Below the pieces are notes generated by a model. It was not told the DNA's origin and did no database searches. It saw only the letters and a program-made list of their open reading frames with translations. Of a DNA stretch of 64,000 bases, positions 11,840 to 23,891 are shown one piece after another. How positions within the stretch are numbered: position 1 is the first letter of the stretch; every line of letters begins with the position of its first letter. Made by a program: the position numbers and the translations under genes. The stretch is from Puccinellia tenuiflora (taxonomy: Eukaryota; Streptophyta; Magnoliopsida; Poales; Poaceae), in NCBI GenBank assembly GCA_012064385.1, contig QRDG01000527.1, positions 2,625,914 to 2,689,913 on the forward strand. Reading direction: 5' to 3'.

Positions 11840-12385
11840 CTCTAATAATAGCAAAAAATGCATACTCTCATCCTCCTGTGTTCCTCTCTCTCTCACACAA
11901 TCTCACACCAAGTTGTCTTCTCCTTCGACAAGAGGTGAGTAGGGAGACGATAACATGATCTGAATGGCGCGAGGAGAAGGCTCTTCAAATTGACCTTTGA
12001 TAAGGTCGGTATATTCCTAGAAATTACCGATACTTAACACAGCTATGAGGTCCGATTAACAAGAAACAATTAGTACACCAGGATGAAAAGATTCAACTAC
12101 AACCGCTTAGAATCCTGTAAGACCATTACCTTTTCCCTTATGCAGATAATAAGAAATGTTCATCTTGTTTCCTTTTTGCGATGGATTATCCTAGTTTATT
12201 ACATGATGATGCTATTTGTCATGTGGTTGTAGAAAGATGCAAATGACTACAAGATTCACCAAAATTCTAGCTCCTACATTATGTCAGCACGGCCAGATAT
12301 GAAGTAAGAATTATTTTTGACCAACGAAGGAAAAGAAGAAGAGAATGAGGGAAGTACGTACACCCTATTTTTAGTACCTATAGAC
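11840..12385 (+). repeat. Type-II upstream module of unit B
   Basis: Shared with 33960-34494, 36920-37453, 50230-50779 and partly 62080-62337. Landmarks are TGATAAGGTCG, TTACATGATGATGCTA, ACATTATGTCGGC, GATATGAAGC and GTACGTACACCCTATTTTTA. Confidence 0.65.
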
Positions 12386-12472
12386 TCACAACAAAGTAAT
12401 TAATTTAACCACAATGCGTAGCAGAGGATAGATGGATTCTTGTCGTTGTGTACCATCCAAGTCTTATATAAG
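12386..12472 (+). promoter_or_regulatory. Unit B core promoter
   Basis: TATATAAG is at 12465. The upstream block is decayed (TCACAACAAAG at 12386, TTTAACC, GAGGATAGATGGATTC), but the 79-bp spacing is kept. Confidence 0.5.
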
Positions 12473-12496
12473 GAGCAAAGTTTCCGTTTCCCACGG

Positions 12497-12980
12497 AAAT
12501 GATAAATATCTTCTTATTCTATTTCTACTTTCTGATCATGAAAGTGCCAAACACCATTTTATTTATTGTGTCCTTGTACCTTATGGATAGCGTATTTGAT
12601 AGACATGGACATAGGAGGCACCGGAAAATAGCAATGGGGCACCGAAATTACAAGTTCCATGCCGCCTCATGTTGCCACCTCTGCCATGTGAAAGAAGGCG
12701 CTAGACACATCTGTCACAAACAGGAAAAAAGGATACAGGATTAGCATGCACAAAGCATCTTTCACTATTTTGAAGGATGCCCTAGCTTTGAATAGGAACT
12801 TCAGCTCTCACTTGTGATGGTCCGAGAATGTGGTGCATGAGGTGTAACACGCCTAACCTGCTGAATGTTGTTGTTTGGAAATACTGAGTACGTGGCAATA
12901 AAGAATTTAATGGATTGGTGTTTGGTTGGGAGTAATAATACACTTTCTGTTTTCTTTCCCAGATTTACTCCAACACACAA
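12497..12980 (+). ncRNA. Unit B: candidate 21-PHAS-like lncRNA (type II site)
   Basis: The miR2118-like site at 12606-12626 reads TGGACATAGGAGGCACCGGAA. The 5' half fits well; the 3' half has CACCGGAA where canonical targets have CATCAGGAA, a one-base deletion plus one change. The site begins 141 bp after the TATA start. An 81-codon ORF (12499-12744) crosses the site but its ATG is at the predicted start of transcription, and it is broken in the sister units. Downstream homology to D and F runs through TAGCTTTGAATAGGAACTTC and GGTGTAACACGC. Confidence 0.4.
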
Positions 12981-13267
12981 TGTTCAATAGTTGACAGCGA
13001 AAAAATCTTGTCCACTCTATAAACTTACCACGGAATTATATATCTAGAATATCGTTAGCTAGATGAATTGATGCATAATGGATCAACTTACTGCATATGT
13101 CAGGTCCATTTGTGCATGTACGTCCCATGAGTTTGTGGGACCCATGTATTCTATTTCATTCATTTTTATTGTGAAAAACTGTTTAGTCGAATTCTAAGTA
13201 GCTGAAATTGGTTTTTCATGGAGTTCTAGTTGCTACTAAATGCTACTATTTCCGGAATCCAATTATT

Positions 13268-14045
13268 ATTTTTTGATAGCTAATACTTGTATTCAAACGT
13301 AGCAGACATTACAGGAGCAGATACAAGCAAAGAAAAAAACACGGAGAAAACAGAGGACGCCACCGCTGCGCGCCGCCATCTTCAACCTCTAGACGTCCAG
13401 CGAACTCGATCTCCACTGCCGGAGACGACGAAGAACGCAGCCGCCGGAAACCGTCACCCCAGGAACGGAAGCACTCCTAGCCCAGAGGCGATGCAGAGCC
13501 GCAGGAACCACCAGCTCCGCCGAGCTGGATCTGAAGACGATGAAGGACCATCGGCCGGGGACCTGCCCCGAGCACCATCCGCTCCCGATCTGGGGCCAGC
13601 GCCACACCATCTCGCCGGAGATGGCCAGATCATCCACCTGCACACCACACACCCACACAGCAGCCGCCCTGCACCTCCACCGCCGGTCTTCTATACACCC
13701 GTCACCAGCCTGCCGCCGCCGCCGGAAAAAGCAGCGGCAGAGCGGAGACACTCCTGCAGCCTGGCAGCACCGTCGGAGACGACGCCGAGGAGGGGAAGCC
13801 GCAGAGCACCAAAACGACGACGCCGACCACCCCGCCGAAGCCGCGCCGCCCAGGATCCCCATATCTACACGCCGGAGCGCAGATCTGGGGATTCCCCACC
13901 CTCCCGCCGCCGGAGCGGCCGGCGGAGGGTGAGGAATCCCACAGATACGCCGGCGGCCGCCGGGAGAAGCCGATTCGCCTCCGATTCGCCTCTGAGCACT
14001 GTAGAGAGGGGAGGGTTCCAGAAATAGGACGAGTCTGGTTAGGTG
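13268..14045 (-). mobile_element. Probable 5'-truncated LINE-like insertion (minus strand)
   Basis: A T-run at about 13268-13275 followed by GATAGCTAATACTTG looks like a minus-strand poly(A) tail after a UTR ending TGTATCTGCTCCTGTAATG. The remainder is GC-rich and resembles untranslated LINE DNA. The long + strand ORF (13287-14027) is Pro/Arg/Ser/His-rich with no domain and is probably spurious. No clear target-site duplication found. Confidence 0.3.
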
Positions 14046-14120
14046 TAAAAAAAGTCATCATCTGTTTACATATATGGTTTTTAAATTGATTGTAGCCGGC
14101 GACCTACCTCAGGACCAAGG

Positions 14121-14202
14121 TCATAACCCAGGGATGTTTTACTTTTGACCTACCAGAGGACAGATGACTTCCAGCACCGTCTACAGACCAGGTTTATAAA
14201 AA
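14121..14202 (+). promoter_or_regulatory. Unit C core promoter
   Basis: TCATAA is at 14121, TTGACCTACCAGAGGACAGA at about 14146 and TATAAAAA at 14195. Spacing is 74 bp. Confidence 0.6.
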
Positions 14203-14225
14203 GGAGCTAGGCTTCTCCAAGCTTA

Positions 14226-14396
14226 TTTCTCTTTTACAATATATAGAGTGGAATTGCCCAGTCCGTTTTGTTGCATTATTTGCCATGTCAGTAGTTTGTA
14301 TCTACGATATGGGTCTCATAGACATGGGCATAGAAGACATCAGGGAGTTACTGATATATCGCCAAAATACAAAATTACGATGATCTGTACTCTCCC
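14226..14396 (+). ncRNA. Unit C: 5' part of candidate 21-PHAS lncRNA, split by LTR element
   Basis: The miR2118-like site at 14325-14346 ends GCATAGAAGACATCAGGGA (one change in the GGAA end) and begins 130 bp after TATA. Homology to type-I units runs to the insertion point. The sequence then stops at CTCCC (14392-14396), the target duplication of the LTR retrotransposon, and resumes at 30513. The insertion lies about 50 bp after the site, so it would block or re-route any phasiRNA precursor. Confidence 0.45.
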
Positions 14397-14758
14397 TGTT
14401 GTGTTTTGTGTCATATATTGTGTACGTGTTGGGTTACGTTTGGACTTAGAGTTGTATTAGGTGTGGATAGGATACGAGTAGTATCAGAGTCGAACTCTTG
14501 TACCCTGTGCCTCCTATATAATGAGGGGAGCACCACACGTGTGTAACCCATGACGACTTGATAGCAACAACCATGCAGGGGCAGCCGGCGGCTTGTGCCG
14601 GCGCCTAGGGCGGCCAGGGTTGCTATATCAATGGGAAGGAGCGCCCGTAGTCATGCCCCGCAGATGTAGGCGAGTTCGCCGAACTGTGTTACCAAATTTC
14701 GGTGTCATCATCATGTTCGTGTTCTCGGTAGATCAATTATGCGCCTACGACGGTAACA
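14397..14758 (+). repeat. 5' LTR
   Basis: 362 bp, starting TGTTGTG and ending GGTAACA. It aligns along its whole length with the 3' LTR, with small indels. Confidence 0.9.
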
Positions 14759-14760
14759 AT

Positions 14761-14772
14761 TGGTATCAAAGC
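14761..14772 (+). other. Primer-binding site (tRNA-iMet type)
   Basis: TGGTATCAAAGC lies two bases after the 5' LTR and differs by one base from the usual TGGTATCAGAGC. Confidence 0.85.
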
Positions 14773-15377
14773 GAGTTTGAAGGCGTGAAAATTTGATCCA
14801 GAGGAAAGCAATCCGAAAGAAATTCTGGAAGTCGCGGAACATAGCGGATCAACAGTCGACAAGATCGGAACGAGTGGTGGCAGCGCGAAGGCGACGTGCT
14901 TCCGTGTCTGCGCATATCCACGGGTGGATCTTTTCGTCGGTCTGCAGGGTGGCGATTTGGATTAGGGTTTGGTTTGATCGGAAGCAATCGAGATCGGATC
15001 GGAAGCAGCTGGAAGTCAGGTCGTGCCGCGACAGGCCGAAGGGATTAGCGCAAGTTTTCAGCTTCGTGTGCCGGCGCCAGCGCAACGCATGCAATACAGC
15101 GTGGCGTGGCCGTGGCGCCAAGGCGCAGGGGCCAGGTCGCATGGGCAGCCACGGCAGCTGCATGGATCGATCGGAAATCAGCACGCGTGAGATTTGTTTG
15201 GAATCAAAAGGGACCGAGTCCCAAGGTGAAACGTTATCCGCTGGAGTAAGTCAAGGGGTTAATCTTTGGCAGTGTCTTGTTGCCATGGCGTGACCTTGAT
15301 TGGCATCAGTGTTTCATCGGTCAAGAGAAGGAAGGAAGGAGAAAGTAGGACATGAGTGTCATGTACGTGAGTGCTAT

Positions 15378-15595
15378 CACTAGTAGAAAACCCCCTATTG
15401 TCCCGGTTGGTTTGGGCCATTCGTTCCGGTTTCTCAATCAGGACTAACAAATCGGGACGAATGCTAGTCCCGGTTGGGACACCAACCGAGACAAATGGAG
15501 AGGGTCTTTCGTTCCGGTTCGTATTACGAACCGGGACAAATGGTGAGGGTCTTTCGTCCCGGTTCGTAATACGAACCGGGACTATTGTCCCGTCA
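15378..15595. repeat. CACTA_2 3' terminal and subterminal repeats
   Basis: The terminal 13-mer is followed by repeated TTTCGTCCCGGTTCGTAATA / ACGAACCGGGACAA inverted pairs to 15595. Confidence 0.9.
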
Positions 15596-15954
15596 GATTT
15601 TTTCACTTTTTTCAGAAATTTCAAAAAATTATTTAAATTTGTAAAATCAATAATGCTTATTCTGTAATTCATAAAAATATGAATAAAATACCAAAATGTT
15701 CAGAAAAATAAGACCTATTTGATTAAGTCAAATGCATGCATGTTTAAAAAACTTAAATTAAATATTTTTTAGAACTACAAAAATGTCACTACTAGTGAAA
15801 TATGGTGAACCACTATTACACATATCGTCACGAATATATTACACACATCTCATTCGTCATGCTTGGTCGGACATATTACAAACGGCCGGTAGATGTAGTA
15901 CACACGAGTTTCATTCTTATATATATACATCTTTTTTACACTCACTATTTAATT

Positions 15955-18900
15955 TCAACCAAGCTTATAGTAATATTCTTCTTTCGGATCTAGGACCTCT
16001 GCATCTAAAAATCCGGCAAATTCCTCTTGAATTGCTCGTACGCGATCCTGTGGTAGAAGGCCTTCTCGCAACCGTTCGATCTAATTAAAAAAGTCAATAT
16101 ATATGAATGAAAGTAATTGGCAATAAACTAAAATTATGAATATTGCATACGCACTTCTAGTTGTTTTAAGATTTTGCCCTTCTCACAGCACGTCTGACGA
16201 ATGAACTCGCAGACGTAGTATCCAAATAAATGATTCCCACTTCCCTGGCTTAAGCACTTTACGGGAACAGAGTTCAATCAAAATAATAATCAAGAATGGT
16301 AATGGTATTGAACTAGAATCAAATAGATGCGCGGATCTAGGTAGTAATACTTACATTTATTGGTTTAAATGTAATCTCCTTCGCCCAATCACCCCTAGCC
16401 CTGGCGGTGAATCGTTTCCAAGCTCTGCCCGGCAAAGAAAATGAATAAAGGAGTTATATATTAATTACTTGCTATCAGTAAATGAACGGAAAGTTGCCGA
16501 TATAGTGCCATAATATGATTGAAATTACCTCTGGAGGCATTTCTGCATGTCCGCCCATTCCTTAATGGGTTTATGTAATGAGTCCATGACAAGTAATACT
16601 CATTTGTCAGGCATAATGATTAGAAGAATAAAGTGGAAGCTGCGCACGCATAAGTCATCAATTATACACTTAACATCGAGAAATTAAGCGAAATAGAATG
16701 TGTAGTAACACTTACTTGAAGTTGTAAGGAAATAGTATTTCTTTTTTGGTTTCGTTAAACCGTAACGCATTTACCAAGTTATTCTCTGTATCGTCGTAAA
16801 AATCATGGAGGCTGACTTCATAAATGTAATCTGGGTCAACGAACCCAATGTCATAGATTTGTCCTCTTTTGCATTGGAGAATCTTCATTCTGCATAATTA
16901 ATATAGTGATGAGTAAAATTATAAATGCAATGAACGAGGTGAGCTAGCTAGAGACTTAATTACAGAAATAATACTTACAGAGAATAGGCACTGATGATAG
17001 CTTTGTCAAGGGCCTCTTGTTGGTATAACTGAAATAATTCAGAAAATTCTATCATTACCACGCCAGCTCCATGCCCGTAATCCTCGTTTTTATATCCCAC
17101 GTAGATCCAATTTCCTCCTTTCTTTGAGTTTGTCATATACCAACTATGCAATCTTCGCATTTTTGTTGGTAGATCTTTGACTAACTCAGGTTTGACGAGA
17201 GGACGCCCGTGCCGGTATATGTATTTTGGAACTATGTCTTCGTGGAATTGTATTTGGGTGTCTAAGTACTGAGTAATAGACATGCCCCGAGCAGAGGCTG
17301 CTTCTCCGTACATTGCAACAAACTCAGGATCGATGCCGACCGCACGTTTGCTCGACCCCACCTCAGTATTGGAAGACACTTTGAGCGGGGGGCACGATTG
17401 TTTTTTCTGTTCTCCGAGCTGGGAAACTAATTTCCGGCTTGCACTACTACTCTTCGACCGCTGTTTATTTGCCCAAACCGGCTTGAGAATAGAGCGGTCA
17501 TAGTCTGGTGTCAGCTTTGGCGGGGGTTGGGCCATATTTTTCAGCATTTTCACGTCGGCATGTTCTTGTGGGTTGGAGGGGAACTCTGGCTCTTTCGGCT
17601 TCTTGAAATTAGCAAACCATGCATTGACTTCGGACTGTACGTACACCGCATTTTCCTCCGGTGTACGGTCGTAAGGTCTCTTGGCAAGATTCTTGTGAGG
17701 TACTTTTGGGTGGGGTGACCGCTTACGTTTCGGTGATCGGTTTTTATCGAACCCCAGAGTAACCACACGCGGCGCCGGAGAAGACTTACGCGGCGGCGGA
17801 GACGGCTGCACTGGAGACTGGTGAGGCGGTGGAGACGGCGCCTGAGGCGGCGGCGGCGAAGAGGACTGTTGCGCTGGAGAGTGGTGAGGCGGCTATGGTG
17901 GAGAGGACTGTTGCGTTGGAGACTGGTGAGGAGTCGATGGCCTTGGCGGCCAGTTTGGAAGCACGATGAATTCCTTTCGCCATAGAATGGTCCCTTTCCT
18001 GGCTTCTCCAAGTTCAACCACCTCCCCATCTTCACCTGCAGGGTGTTCCAGCTTCAGCTCCTCAAATCCTTTACTAACTTCAGCCACCCCGACAACAGCG
18101 TAGCCATGAGGAACCGGGGAGCAATGGAAAGTTGGTGTAGGTCCAATTGGTACGGCATAGCCGACCGCCACCTTCATGGTTAAGTTGAGCACTTTCACAT
18201 GTAGCTCACAAGGTGTGCTCTCCGTGATATCATCCACTGGGTAGCGACGAAGAGGATCCGTCGTCAGTGCATCATCATCACGAGCCGGGACCATGCTCGA
18301 AGCCACGCTGCTTTTCCGATATGATGGGTCGGTAGCATCGACTGCAGCTTCTATAACGTGCTGCTAAGATAGGCCGGCAGTGCCTTGCTGGCTAAGTCGG
18401 TCAATTTGATCCTGCTGCCGCTTCATTGTTTCTTCTATATGACACAGCCGGTCTGCAGCAGCGCTTGCTTCCCTTACCTCCCTTTCCTTTCTCCTCAGAT
18501 GACTTTTATCGGGAAATATTTTTCTTTCTGCGGAAAACCCATGTGCCCACGGCTTGGAGCCTGGGGTGCCTCGTGTTCGTCCTTCGTGTTCGGGATTCCC
18601 AAGGGCGCGTGCAAGCTCGTCATTCTCTCTATCGGGACGGAACCGTCCCTCTTCAACATCCTTGTGTGCTTTCCTAATTTCTTCGATGGGTAGTAGGGGA
18701 TTATCCTTGTGTCTTCTGGTATATATGCACTTTCCTTCTGCGTCCAATGTGCCCCCATGCCCGTAAAACCAATTTCTTGACCGTTCGGTCCATCCTTTTT
18801 TTATAGGCTCTGAAACGATCCCTTTAGCCAGCAGGTCGGCCTCAAGTTTGTCCCACTTAGGCATGGAACAGGCGTAGCCACCAGCCCCCATAGTATGGTG

Positions 18901-19782
18901 GTACTTCTTTTTAGCAGCATTTGCCTTATTTATTACAGACTTTGACTGAGCTTCCTCCGATTTCTTGTACGCCACAAAATCTTCCCAGTAGTCTCTTATC
19001 TTCTCATACCCATGATCGAAATCCAGAGTTTTATCTTTCAAGATGAAGTCGGTATACAATCTGTTCTTAAATTTGTTGAATAGCTCGGCCATCTTCTTAA
19101 GAACCCACGCCTTGACTTTATCTATTAGAGCTTTTTTTTGGGCATCCATCTCCTCCGCATCTGGCTCCCCCTCCTCTGGATCCACCTCTGGCAACGGCTA
19201 GGTGAAATTAACCATGCCCTTTTCAAAAAGGCGTTTTTTGCCTTCGGGGCCGATCCAGCTAACTTCAGGATCCCTTGGCTTATTCCATTCTCGGATGGTG
19301 ATCGGGACGTAGTCCCTAACAACAACACCGCATTGCTTCACAAATTTTTGTCTAACATCAATTGGAGCAATGGGTTCGCCGTCTGCAGCGACTTCTTCGA
19401 TCCTGTACCGGAGATGGTCCTCCAACTTTTTGGTTGGGCCTCGTTTCGTCCTCACAGAGGATTTGCTCGATCCGGATGGCTAAAAGAAGAAATATCGTTA
19501 GTATGTGTATATAGACAACAGAGGCTAAATTAATTAATATAAATATATATGCACCTCGTCAGAGTTTGTAATAATCAATGTTGCACCGGAGCCGCCGGCT
19601 TCTGCCTTGTCGGCTTCTCCCTCATCGGAGACGCCGAGTTCGACCTCTTTCCAGACGTTGGAGACACCGTCTCCTCGGTTGGGAGACTCATCCCCCTCAC
19701 AAAAGTGACTTGCGTCATCCTCGCCGCGGATCATATCCTCGAGGATATTTTCCTCATTTTCGTCTCTGCCGTGTGGTTCCAT
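15955..19782 (-). pseudogene. Transposase_24/Ulp1-like multi-exon CACTA gene (CACTA_2)
   Basis: The start is the ATG at 19782 (MEPHGRDENEENILEDMIRG). Exon 1 is 19555-19782 and a 75-bp intron follows at 19480-19554. Next comes a Transposase_24-like region (DYVPITIREWNKP, MAELFNKFKNRL, YHHTMGAGGYACSMPKW, RNWFYGHGG) with a coiled-coil tail, then a DUF8039-like block (RYPVDDITESTPCELHVK, SPVPHGYAVVGVAEV) and a Pro/Ser linker. The C-terminal exons resemble a C48/Ulp1 cysteine protease: HFILLII, VMDSL, GYYVCEFIRQ, and RVRAIQEEFAGFLD ending at 15955. In-frame stops at about 19198, 18364, 17893 and within the protease make this copy non-functional. Confidence 0.75.
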
Positions 19783-20989
19783 ACTTTCTGCAAAATACGA
19801 AAGTTATTTTCGGAGCCGTCTCTGCTGTGTAGTTCAGAAAACTTGTAGTAATAGAACGGTACTAGAAGGAAAGGCGCGCGTTGCTGCGCCCGTTGTTTCT
19901 AAGCGTCATCATGGTGATATGTATGACAAATAATTCAGCATTTCATCTTGTCTGAAACGGAACAAATTTGAATTGTAGTAATAATATGACACATTTCGAT
20001 ATCATTGTACTTCACATGAACATCACTTGAGCAAAATTGTACAGAGCTCCAATTACACGGTGCACCGATTTAAAACATCAGAGTATACAATTCTATCAAT
20101 TCATACAAATAATTCTATGAATTCCATCAATTCATACAAAACTGTATCAAATCCAATTCTATCGTAAATAAATAAATAAATAACTGTACCAAATCCAATT
20201 CTATCATACAAATAAATATGAAGCCTAAAATTATTGGATTTTGGATAAATATTTATTTATACAAATATGAAGCCTAAAATCATAAATAAATATGAAGCCT
20301 AAGCATAGGGACGTGGTTTTACATCTGAAGCCTCATATGTCAAAGCCATTAGTCAGCAAAAAGAGTGCCTACAAGAACGAAGTAGAAATAAATGCATTGT
20401 TCTTGCATTTACCCTTGGTTCTGTAGAGAGTCTTCTTGCAAGCATAATGGACTATTCTAATCATCGGCATGCATTAAGAATAGCCAAGAAGACAACATTA
20501 TTTCTTTCGGCTCATAAATAACAGCAAAATCAGCTAACACTAAATCATTCCAAATTGACTTAGAAAATTTTTCTAATAACATTTCTAATAAATTTCTAAC
20601 ACTAAATTTCCTAACACTAAATTTCTAACACTAAATTTCCTACCACTAAATTTCCTACACTACAAAAACAACACAAAAATGTACCTAAACTACACACCTA
20701 ATTTATACTCTACCACCTTAGCAAAATTTCTACTAACACTTGGTCGACTAAGCAAAATCAACTAAGCAAAATCAACTAAGCAAAATTTCAACTAAGCAAA
20801 ATATACACACCTAATTTCTACTCTACACACCACCTTAGAAAAATTTCTACTAACACCTAAGCAAAATCTATAAAATTTGCACTAAAATTTCACCTAATCT
20901 GCACTAAAATTACACCTAATTTGCTAACACTAAAATGCCTAACACTAAATTACACTAAAAAACAAAACAAAAAACAACTAAACCCAAAA
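19783..20989 (-). other. AT-rich probable 5' intron of the Ulp1-like gene
   Basis: No ORF of interest. It contains repeated CTAACACTAAATTTC phrases (about 20570-20960). A GCAG acceptor sits just before the ATG, as in CACTA_3, implying an intron between the GC-rich leader and the first coding exon. Confidence 0.45.
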
Positions 20990-21560
20990 AAAACTACCTC
21001 TTGCGGACGGCGGATCGGCCGGAGGCGCGGCCCTGCGGCGGCGAGGCGGAGGAGTACGTACGGGAGACGCGGCGGGGCAGCGGGCGCGGCGGCGGAGAGG
21101 CGGCGGCGAGGCGGAGGAGTAGGGCGCGTGGAGGCCGGCGGCGAGGCGGAGGAGAGCGGGCGCGTGGAGGAGAGGCGCGGGCGCGTGGAGGAGAGGCGGC
21201 GGCGAGGCGGAGGAGGCTCACGCGTGGTGGAGGAGGCGCGGCCGGAGGAGCGGGCGGCGGAGGGCGGCGCGTACGGCGGACGGCGGCGCGGGAAATTTCG
21301 GCAGCCTGACGGCGCTCGATCGGGTTTTCCGCGCTCCGGTCCTTAGCGAAATGAGAGGAGTTGGGGGAGAAGAAGAGGCCGGCCAGATTTAAAAGGTAAA
21401 GACCTTTAGGTCCGGTTGGTGGCACCAACCGGGACCAAAGGCCTACCCTTTCGTCCCGGTTGGTGGTACCAACCGGACCTAAAGGTCATTTTCGGCGGCA
21501 CCGAAAAGGCGCGCGGCAAAATACCCTTTGGTCCCGGTTCGTGGCATGAATCGGGACCAA
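20990..21560 (-). promoter_or_regulatory. GC-rich leader and internal subterminal-like repeats
   Basis: 21000-21350 is a strongly GC-rich, GGCGGCGAGGCGGAGG-repeated tract. 21405-21555 holds inverted CCTTTAGGTCCGGTTGGTGG / CCAACCGGGACCAAAGG pairs like those at the element ends. The same arrangement precedes the homologous gene in CACTA_3 (43200-43920). Probably the promoter and 5' UTR of that gene. Confidence 0.5.
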
Positions 21561-22008
21561 TGCCCTGAAAATTTTAATGCCCTGAAAATTTTAAGTTCTT
21601 AATATTGTTCCCGCCTTTTTTTCTTATTAAGGTGTTTGAATATGAATTTCATATGGTTTTGAATTTGAAAAGACTTTCAACATGAAAAGTGTTTAAATTT
21701 GAATAAATAATTTTTGGAATTTGAACTTAATTAAGTCATTAATTAAATTTATAAATTCAATATCTTTTCATCTGTTTATCAGAAAAATGCAATTAAAATA
21801 TCAAATTGTTGATAAAAATGTAATCAATCTATTTATATAATTTATATATATTCATTTAATTTATATCTATTGAATTAATTCATATCTATTTTTGCCATAT
21901 TATTGAATCTCACTAAACTTTCAACATGAAAAGTGTTTAAATTTGAGCTCCAACGGTGTATTTGATACGGTACAGAATGATAACAGTGGATCAGTTGTCC
22001 TAACAATC

Positions 22009-22548
22009 TTAGTCATACTCCTGCCTAGGCCTATAATACTCGTACTCGTAGTCGCCGTCATCATCGTCGTCGCTGTCATCGTACTCATACGGCGCTCGTG
22101 TCTCGAACCTCGACAGGTGAGCACCCCCGGACTGCATGTTAGGGTAGCGCAGGCGGGGGTTATCGCCAGCCATGATGTAGTTCATAACGCCCTGGAGAGT
22201 CCGGCCAGCCCACCATAGCTGACGGCCGGCCACGTTGAAGTCCGAAGGAGGAGGGCCATCCCCCTCGTACATGGCGAGCGCCCTCTCACGCCGATTGATG
22301 AATAAGACTTCCCAAGTCGGGCGGTAGTCGGGATGCCAGCCCGGATCCATCCGCTGCTCCGGTGTGAGCTCGAGGTAGTAGTGGTTCGTGATGGCCGCCC
22401 GGCGCGCCACACCTTGAGGGACAGGAGGGACCGGCACGCCTCCGACGCTCAGCATCCAGCCGGCGGGGACGCGGTAGCCGGGCGGGCAGGGGTAGTTCGA
22501 GGCGGAAAGCTCCTCCGCCTGACGGTAGGTTAGTACGGTGGAAGCCAT
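22009..22548 (-). CDS. Unrecognised 179-aa CACTA-associated ORF
   Basis: An intact ORF from an ATG in good context. The protein begins MASTVLTYRQAEELSAS, has a Pro/Val-rich stretch (PVPPVPQGVARR), a Trp/Tyr-rich centre (NHYYLELTPEQRMDPGWHPD, RRERALAMYEGD, LWWAGRTLQGVMNYIM) and a very acidic tail (YDDSDDDDDGDYEYEYY). I recognise no domain. It lies between the two large CACTA genes on the same strand. Being undamaged while its neighbours are broken is notable, but expression is unknown. Confidence 0.5.
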   Translation of the reverse strand: MASTVLTYRQAEELSASNYPCPPGYRVPAGWMLSVGGVPVPPVPQGVARRAAITNHYYLELTPEQRMDPGWHPDYRPTWEVLFINRRERALAMYEGDGPPPSDFNVAGRQLWWAGRTLQGVMNYIMAGDNPRLRYPNMQSGGAHLSRFETRAPYEYDDSDDDDDGDYEYEYYRPRQEYD

Positions 22549-22629
22549 GGAAGAGTGATAAGGTTGCAGATATGAGTTTAGATGTGATATATATAGTGAG
22601 AAATTGCGGGAAGACGAAGGCGGGAAGCG

Positions 22630-23080
22630 GTGGAAGAAGCACACGGATCGTGTGTTTCCTTCGAGCGCTTGTGAGCCGTTGGATCAGAGTTGTGTTTCTT
22701 TCGAGTGCTTGTGAGCTGTTGGATCGTGTGCACACGGATCGTGTGTTTCTTTCAAGTGCTTGTGAGCTGTTGGATCAGGGCCTTTAGTACCGGTTCGTGT
22801 TACCAACCGGGACTAAAGAAGCACACGGATCGTGTGTTTCCTTCGAGCGCTTTTGAGCCGTTGGATCAGAGTTGTGTTTCTTTCGAGTGCTTGTGAGCTG
22901 TTGGATCTTGTGCACATGGATCGTGTGTTTCTTTCAAGCGCTTGTGAGCTGTTGGATCAGGGCCTTTAGTACCGGTTCGTGTTACCAACCGGGACTAAAG
23001 AAGCACACGGATCGTGTGTTTCTTTTAAGCGCTTGTGAGCCGTTGGATCAGGGGTGTGTTTCTTTTGAGGGCTTGTGAGT
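22630..23080. repeat. 50-bp palindromic repeat array, CACTA_2 copy 1
   Basis: Same unit as at 330-720, with CACACG-GAT-CGTGTG near 22638, 22731, 22821 and 23003 and a variant near 22912. Two TTTAGTACCGGTT/AACCGGGACTAAA pairs are interspersed. Confidence 0.75.
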
Positions 23081-23159
23081 TGTTGGATCTGCACTCCCAC
23101 CTCATCCACAGTTACACCTTCTAATCGCCTATAAATAGCGACGTCCCTGCAGTGAACGG

Positions 23160-23715
23160 CACACAACGAGCGTCTACCTTTGTCACCGAACCCAATGGTT
23201 GGATTTAGCCTACCTGCTGGCATGTTCCCTGGTATTATTTTGTTTGTCCTTGTTCGCCGGCCAGCCATTGGAGCCACCTTCTGTAGGTCGGTGAATAAGG
23301 ACAACACAATGACGCTGTTCTAAACACAAGCCCTCAGGTAGGTTGAATCCAACCACTGGATTAGGGTGACACAATGATGAATTGCCGAGGAGGTGGGAGT
23401 GGTGGTGATGGAAGTGGTAGCCATGCCCCTCGTTCGGATCCAAGGAGCTGCAAGGCTCTCTGATGATCTACAACATTCCCAACACTTTTTGGGACGGTCG
23501 TTAGATCATCAGAGTAGTCTTGCGGCTGCTTGGATCGAAGGTCGATTTGCTGCTCACGACGACGCGAGACGGATGCGCAAGCTTCCGGATGGGAAAAACC
23601 AGTGTTGGATCAGCCACATGACCCTATATGCAAATCATTCGGATTCCCGTCATACAGTCCAACGGTACATTTGATATGCAGGCACTCACGAGCCACCGTT
23701 GGGCTGTATGACGGG
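23160..23715. other. Three-hairpin block, CACTA_2
   Basis: Hairpin 1 arms (about 23195-23215 and 23335-23357) are separated by an insertion absent from CACTA_1. Hairpin 2 pairs 23435-23470 with 23512-23537. Hairpin 3 pairs 23646-23667 with 23694-23715. Hairpin 2 shows a compensatory pair change relative to CACTA_1. Confidence 0.7.
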
Positions 23716-23891
23716 TAGACCGTGTGCATTTGATAAAAGGTTTAATACATTAATTATTACACATCACCAACAACATCCCTATCTAGTGTTCACTTGTTTC
23801 TTCGTGTGTGTCCATTTCTTCTGATTGCGCCGTAGCCATGGACAATCTTCATCAGGCAAGAGAACTGCAATGGCGATCACAGACTCTGAAA

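Noticed and set aside
12499..12744. 81-codon ORF crossing the unit B target site
   Set aside because: Broken in the sister units D1, D2 and F, and its ATG lies at the predicted transcription start; unit conservation is in promoter and site, not in protein.
13287..14027. 246-codon + strand ORF
   Set aside because: Low-complexity Pro/Arg/Ser/His composition in GC-rich DNA, overlapping ORFs on both strands, no domain; better explained as untranslated LINE-type DNA.
15786..15797. CACTACTAGTGA near the CACTA_2 end
   Set aside because: Not followed by subterminal repeats and lies inside the element bounded by the TAT duplication.
20921..21428. Arg/Gly-rich or Pro-rich ORFs on both strands
   Set aside because: They arise from GGCGGCGAGGCGGAGG-type repeats in the probable leader of the CACTA gene; not conserved as protein in CACTA_3.
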